Part shown: positions 57,428 through 64,000 of the stretch, piece by piece | Numbering within the stretch: position 1 is the stretch's first letter | Layout of the letters: the number at the start of each line of letters is the position of its first letter | Source: CALMEC01 sp963765105 | GTDB lineage: Bacteria; Actinomycetota; Thermoleophilia; Miltoncostaeales; Miltoncostaeaceae | Length of the DNA: 64,000 nt | Assembly (NCBI GenBank): GCA_963765105.1 | Contig: CAVXUW010000002.1 | Span: forward strand, 496,001-560,000 | Direction of reading: 5' to 3' | Made by a program: the position numbers and the translations under genes | The notes under the pieces: generated by a model | Seen by the model: the letters and a program-made list of their open reading frames with translations, nothing else | Database searches by the model: none | Told to the model about the DNA's origin: nothing

Positions 57428-59450
57428 CCGTAGCGTCGACCGTGGCGAAGAGAGCCAGGCTCCGCGGTGGGGCGGACCACTCGCCCGCCGTCCACGCGAG
57501 GTCGCAGGTTGCGAGGGTGAGCTGCCAGCCATCCGGTGTCGAAGGAAGTGAAAACGTCACTGGCGCATCGGCGCCGTTGATCGCCACCGCGAGCGCAGCC
57601 GCCTGCGCATCCGGCTCGCTCAGGGCCATGAGGACCGAACGCGTCTCCGGGTGATTCCACTGGGCCTCGCTCATCGACTCGCCCGACGGCGTGAACCACG
57701 CGCGCTGCGGGGCATGCAGAAAGTGATGGGCTCGCAGAAGGGGGTGCTGTCGGCGGGCGGCGATCGCGCGAGCCACGAAGTCGGCGAGTCCATCGTCAGC
57801 GCCGGACCAGTCGAGCCATGTGACCTCACTGTCGAGGGAGTAGGCGTTGTTGTTGCCCTGCTGGGAATGCCCGATCTCATCGCCCGCGAGGAGCATCGGC
57901 ACACCATGGGCCAGCAGGAGCGATGCGAGGAGGTTGCGTTGTTGTTTCGCGCGAACCGCACGCACCTGGGGATCGTCGGTGGGCCCCTCGACGCCGGAGT
58001 TGGCGCTGTGGTTCTCGGGGTGGCCGTCGGCGCCGCCCTCACCGTTGGCGTCGTTGTGCGATTGGGAGTAGCTGACGAGATCGCACAGCGTCATGCCGTC
58101 GTGAGCGGTTATGTAGTTAAGCGATGCCGACGGGGCCCGGCCGGTGCGATCGAATCGGTCACCCGACCCAGAGAGTCGCGAGGCGAAGTCCGCCAACGTC
58201 CCCGCGTCGCCCCGCCAGAAGCGACGAGTGGTGTCGCGAAAGCGGTCGTTCCACTCCGACCAGCCGGGCGGGAACTCGCCCAGCCGGTACCCGCCGTCGC
58301 CCACATCCCAGGGTTCGGCGATCAGTTTGCGGGTCTGAAGAACCGGGTCCGCGGCGATCGCCGCGAACAGCTCCGCTTCCGGCGTGAAGCCACTGGTGTC
58401 GCGGCCCAGAACGGTGGCGAGGTCGAAGCGAAAGCCGTCTACGCCCATTTGCGTTGCCCAGTACCGGAGGCTGTCCACAATGAGGTCGCGCGCCAGTGGC
58501 TGGGCAGCGTCGATGGTGTTTCCCGTGCCCGCCATGTTGGCGTAGTAGCGCGGGTTGTCGGGGTTCAGGCGGTAGTAGGACGCGTTGTCGAGGCCGCGCA
58601 AGCTCAGCGTGGGGCCCAGCTCATTGCCTTCGCCGGTGTGGTTGTAGACGACGTCAAGGATGACCTCGAGGCCTGCGTCGTGGAGCGCCGTGACCATCTG
58701 CGCGAAACCCTCAGGGCCCTCACCACCCAGGTACGGGCCGTGCGGTGCGAGGAACGCGAGGGTGTTGTAGCCCCAGTAGTTGGACCGGTCGCGTTCGACA
58801 AGGAAGCGTTCGCTGATGAACGCGTGAACGGGAAGGAGCTCAACCGCGGTCACCCCCAGACGGTGCAGGTGCTGGATGAGCGCTGGGGACGCCAGCCCGG
58901 CAAATGTGCCGCGGATGTCAGGTGGGACGTCGGGATGGCGCATTGTGAGGCCCCGGACATGGCCTTCGTAGATGATCGAATCCGCCAGGGGCGTCGCCAG
59001 GTGCCCCGGCGCTCGTGCGCTGTTGGCCGTGACGACACACTTGGGGACGTAGGGCGCGCTGTCACGGTCGTCAAAGCTGAGGTCCCCGTCCGGGTGGCCG
59101 ACCTGGTAGCCACACAGCGCGTTATCCCAACGCAGTTCGCCCTGCAGGAGCCGGGCGTACGGATCGACCAGCAGCTTGTGGTGGTTGAAGCGGTGGCCGA
59201 GCTCCGGGGCGTACGGGCCGTCGGCGCGCAGGCCGTAGAGCGCCCCGGCCACGATTCCGGGGATATGACCGTGCCAGACGTCTCCCGAGCGTTCGGGAAG
59301 GCGAACGCGCTCCACCTCGTTCCCTCCGGTCGCGTCAAAGAAGCACACGTCGATCGCTTCAGCGTGATGCGATGCGACTGCGACGTTCACCCCGCCATCG
59401 ACAAGCGAGACACCGAGGGGAACGTCGGAACCGGGCTCCACCCGCCCCAT
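57420..59450 (-). CDS. glgX: Glycogen debranching enzyme GlgX
   Basis: A 676-residue GH13 isoamylase-type enzyme: N-terminal CBM48 (SDVPLGVSLVDGGVNVAVASHHAEAIDVCFFD), WGYNTLAFLAPHGPY, ILDVVYNHTGEGNE, GFRFDLATVLGRD with the nucleophile Asp, LIAEPWDVG with the acid Glu, and YITAHDGMTLCDLVSY. It cleaves alpha-1,6 branches left by phosphorylase. Starts 3 bp after the glgP stop. Confidence 0.96.
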   Translation of the reverse strand: MGRVEPGSDVPLGVSLVDGGVNVAVASHHAEAIDVCFFDATGGNEVERVRLPERSGDVWHGHIPGIVAGALYGLRADGPYAPELGHRFNHHKLLVDPYARLLQGELRWDNALCGYQVGHPDGDLSFDDRDSAPYVPKCVVTANSARAPGHLATPLADSIIYEGHVRGLTMRHPDVPPDIRGTFAGLASPALIQHLHRLGVTAVELLPVHAFISERFLVERDRSNYWGYNTLAFLAPHGPYLGGEGPEGFAQMVTALHDAGLEVILDVVYNHTGEGNELGPTLSLRGLDNASYYRLNPDNPRYYANMAGTGNTIDAAQPLARDLIVDSLRYWATQMGVDGFRFDLATVLGRDTSGFTPEAELFAAIAADPVLQTRKLIAEPWDVGDGGYRLGEFPPGWSEWNDRFRDTTRRFWRGDAGTLADFASRLSGSGDRFDRTGRAPSASLNYITAHDGMTLCDLVSYSQSHNDANGEGGADGHPENHSANSGVEGPTDDPQVRAVRAKQQRNLLASLLLAHGVPMLLAGDEIGHSQQGNNNAYSLDSEVTWLDWSGADDGLADFVARAIAARRQHPLLRAHHFLHAPQRAWFTPSGESMSEAQWNHPETRSVLMALSEPDAQAAALAVAINGADAPVTFSLPSTPDGWQLTLATCDLAWTAGEWSAPPRSLALFATVDATDE

Positions 59451-59452
59451 GG

Positions 59453-61910
59453 CTACACCGGGGCCGAGAGTGTGATGGGTGCGAGGCCCCAGATGTCGGC
59501 GTTGTACTCAGCGATGGTGCGGTCGGAGCTGAAACGTCCGCTGGCGGCGCAATTGGCGATGCTCATCCGCACCCAGCGGTCACGGTCGGCGTACGCCTCG
59601 CCGGCGCGGTGGTGCGCATCGACAAACGCCCGAAAGTCGGCGGCTGTCAGCCACGGGTCGGACGGGCTCAAGACGCCGGTGATGAGGTCGTCGAAGATGC
59701 CGGGCTCGAACTGGTTGAAATGGCCGCTGCGAACCAAAGCCAACACCTCGGTCAGGTTGTCATCCTCCGCGACGATCGTTGCCGGGTCGTAGGTTTCACG
59801 CATCACGCGGGCCTCGGCCACCGTGAGCCCGAAGTTAAAGAAGTTCGCGGGGCCGACGGCGTCGCGGATCTCGATGTTGGCGCCGTCGAGGGTTCCGATG
59901 GTCACGGCGCCGTTCATCATGAACTTCATGTTCCCGGTGCCCGAGGCCTCTTTGCCGGCTGTGGAGATCTGGCTGGAAAGGTCCGCTGCGGGGCAGATCA
60001 CCTCCATCGTCGACACGTTGTAACCCGGTAGGAACACGACCTGCAGTTGGTTGGCCACGGCCGGGTCGCTGTTGATGACCGCCGCCACGTTGTTGGCGAA
60101 CTTGATGATGCGCTTTGCCACCTGGTATCCGGGAGCGGCGACGCCACCGATCAAAATGAGTCGTGGCGTCATGCCCTCCGTCCGCCCTGCGCGGATGCGG
60201 CAGTACAGGTGCACGGCGTGGAGCACGTTCATGAGCTGGCGCTTGTACTCGTGAACGCGCTTGACCTGGACGTCGAACACGGCGGTTGCGTCAATGGCGA
60301 CGCCCGTACGGTCGCGGATGAGCCGCGCCAGACGTTCCTTGTTGGCCCGGCGCACCGTGAGCCATTGCTCGCGAAACGATGCGTCATCGATGTGACGGGT
60401 GATTTCACCGAGACGGGTGAGGTCGGTGACCCACCCGTCGCCGATGGTTTCAGTGATCAGGTCGGCCAGGCCGGGGTTGCACGCGGCAATCCAGCGACGC
60501 GGCGTAACGCCGTTGGTCTTGTTGCCAAAGCGTTCCGGCCACAGCTCGGCGAAGTCGCGAAACAAGTCTGTGCGGATGAGCTCGGAGTGCAGGGCGGCGA
60601 CACCGTTCACTGAGAAGCTGCCGATGACCGCCAAATGCGCCATCCGCACACGCCGCGGGTCGCCCTCCCCGATGATCGACATGCGTGCTTGGCGCTCAAC
60701 GTCGCCGGGCCACCGGCGGGCCACCTCGGTGAGAAAACGCGCGTTGATCTCGTAGATGATCTCGAGGAGCCGAGGCAGGAGCCGGTCGAACAGCGGCACC
60801 GGCCAGCTCTCCAGCGCCTCGGGCAGAAGCGTGTGGTTGGTGTAGGCCATCGAGCGCGAGGTGATCTGCCAGGCGGCGTCCCAGTCGAGCCCGGCCTCGT
60901 CGAGCAGGAGTCGCATCAACTCGGCCACGGCGATCGCCGGGTGCGTGTCGTTCAGCTGGAAGCAGTGGGCGTCGGAAAAGCCGTCCATGTCGTTGCCGTG
61001 GTCCTCGCGCCACGCACGGAAACAGTCGCCGAGGCTGGCGGCCGAGAGGAAGTACTGCTGGCGAAGTCGCAGCTCTACCCCGCGTTCGTTGGCGTCGTTG
61101 GGGTAGAGCACGGAGGTGATCGTGCCGGCCTCGTGTCGGGCGGCCACGGCCTCGGTGAAGTCGCCGGCGTTGAACTCGTCGAGGTCGAACTCCTCAATGG
61201 CGGCAGCCGACCACAGGCGCAGCGTATTGACCACGCCGTTGCGGTAGCCCGGGATCGGCACGTCGTACGGCTCGGCGAGCACGTCGTGGGTATCGACCCA
61301 CTCGCTGCGCAGCCGGCCTGTGGCGTCGACCCGTCGTTCGGTGCGCCCGCCAAAGCGGATGACCTGCCGGAACTCGCTGCGGCGTATCTCCCAGGGGAAG
61401 CCGTGGGTGAGCCAGGTGTCGGGCTCTTCCACCTGGTAGCCATCGCGGACGCGCTGAACGAACAGCCCGTATTGGTAGCGCAGCCCATACCCCACAACGG
61501 GGAGCCCAAGCGTGGCGCAACTGTCGAGGAAGCATGCCGCCAAACGTCCCAAGCCACCGTTGCCGAGGCCGGGGTCCTGTTCCTGCACGACGATCTCCTC
61601 CAGCTCGTGACCCACCGACCGCATCGCGTCGGCGGTCTCATCGTGCATACCGAGGTTGAGGGCGGCGTTGCCGAGCAGGCGGCCGAGGAGGTACTCCAAC
61701 GAGATGTAGATGGTCCGTCGTCTCACCGACTCATCCTGCGCGCGTCGGGTCTCGTTCATCTGCACGACGAGACGATCCCGCAGGGTGAGCGCCAGGGCCC
61801 GGTAGGGGTAAGGCTCGGGCGGTTCGGGCTCGGCGCGGCCCAGCGTCACCTCAAGTGTGCGGCGGTAGTCGCCGGCGACGTCCTCCGCGGTGGGCGGCGT
61901 GGTGGTGTAC

Positions 61911-61918
<8 letters not shown>
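59453..61918 (-). CDS. glgP: Glycogen/maltodextrin phosphorylase
   Basis: An 821-residue GT35 enzyme releasing glucose-1-phosphate. YISLEYLLGRLLGNAALNLG, GNGGLGRLAACFLDSCATL, FQLNDTHPAIAVAELMR and the PLP-lysine motif KEASGTGNMKFMMNG are intact. ATG at 61918 overlaps the glgB stop by 8 bp, which rules out the longer frame. Length is normal for the bacterial glycogen type. Confidence 0.97.

Positions 61919-64000
<2,082 letters not shown>

Noticed and set aside
57651..59792. 713-codon plus-strand open frame opposite glgX and glgP
   Set aside because: Same GC-skewed shadow effect; crosses two confirmed genes and has no recognisable domain.

Overview
The window looks like a high-GC actinobacterial chromosome. 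Evidence: high third-position GC, many GTG starts, an actinobacterial-type integrase/excisionase pair, a LexA/SOS box of the TCGAAC-N4-GTTCGA form, NAD-dependent ligase, a SufR-SufBDCS cluster with SufU, and at least seven promoters of the TANNNT-6/8 nt-start-codon (leaderless) type. A deep-branching class such as Thermoleophilia is my guess from overall gene flavour (Trp-repeat subtilase, many small secreted unknowns); the sequence alone does not prove it.

Layout. 1-6.0 kb is an accessory island: an AbiEi/AbiEii-like toxin-antitoxin pair, the rep remnant, excisionase and tyrosine integrase of an actinomycete integrative element, and a solo OLD-family ATPase/TOPRIM nuclease, ending at a tRNA(CAU) gene whose 3' end faces the island. 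6-9.3 kb holds secreted proteins (a trypsin-like protease with C-terminal modules) and a small unknown gene with an SOS box in its promoter. 9.4-20 kb is core: flavin reductase-murI, asparaginase/unknown/sirtuin, then rph-rdgB-membrane protein-zinc-ribbon protein-surE-HAD phosphatase-ligA on the plus strand. 20-28 kb: PBP4-type carboxypeptidase, PAP2 protein, tRNA-Pro(CGG), NifU-type scaffold, nitrilase, C5-epimerase-like secreted protein, PLP dehydratase and a frameshifted membrane protein.

28.1-40.1 kb is mostly iron-sulfur biogenesis: sufU-sufT-A-type carrier on one side and sufB-sufD-Rieske-sufC-sufS with divergent sufR on the other. Between them lie a GGDEF-EAL protein, a DUF4143-type ATPase preceded by three exact-period 23-bp repeats, and a 1.6-kb segment bracketed by a 104-bp direct repeat of the sufS 3' end. 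That segment holds two small secreted proteins, a strong terminator, an operator-like palindrome and a 33-bp near-perfect palindrome. It is the most unusual structure in the window and looks like an insertion into, and restoration of, the sufS 3' end. The sufS frame also carries a one-base frameshift.

40-55 kb mixes sugar-nucleotide and redox enzymes, two GSDH-fold sugar dehydrogenases, a membrane GGDEF protein, a subtilase with about 18 Trp pentapeptide repeats, two SDRs, a thioesterase, a SirB1-type protein, two tiny membrane proteins, an AraC/glyoxalase pair, 7Fe ferredoxin, an LLM monooxygenase, and an overlapping MBL hydrolase-mrp-GSDH lipoprotein operon. 55.3-64 kb is a glycogen operon read leftwards, glgB (cut by the window edge)-glgP-glgX-malQ, covering branching, phosphorolysis, debranching and maltodextrin transfer.

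Three genes carry apparent lesions (asparaginase N-terminus, membrane protein near 27.76 kb, sufS near 34.48 kb). They may be real or sequence errors and should be checked first.
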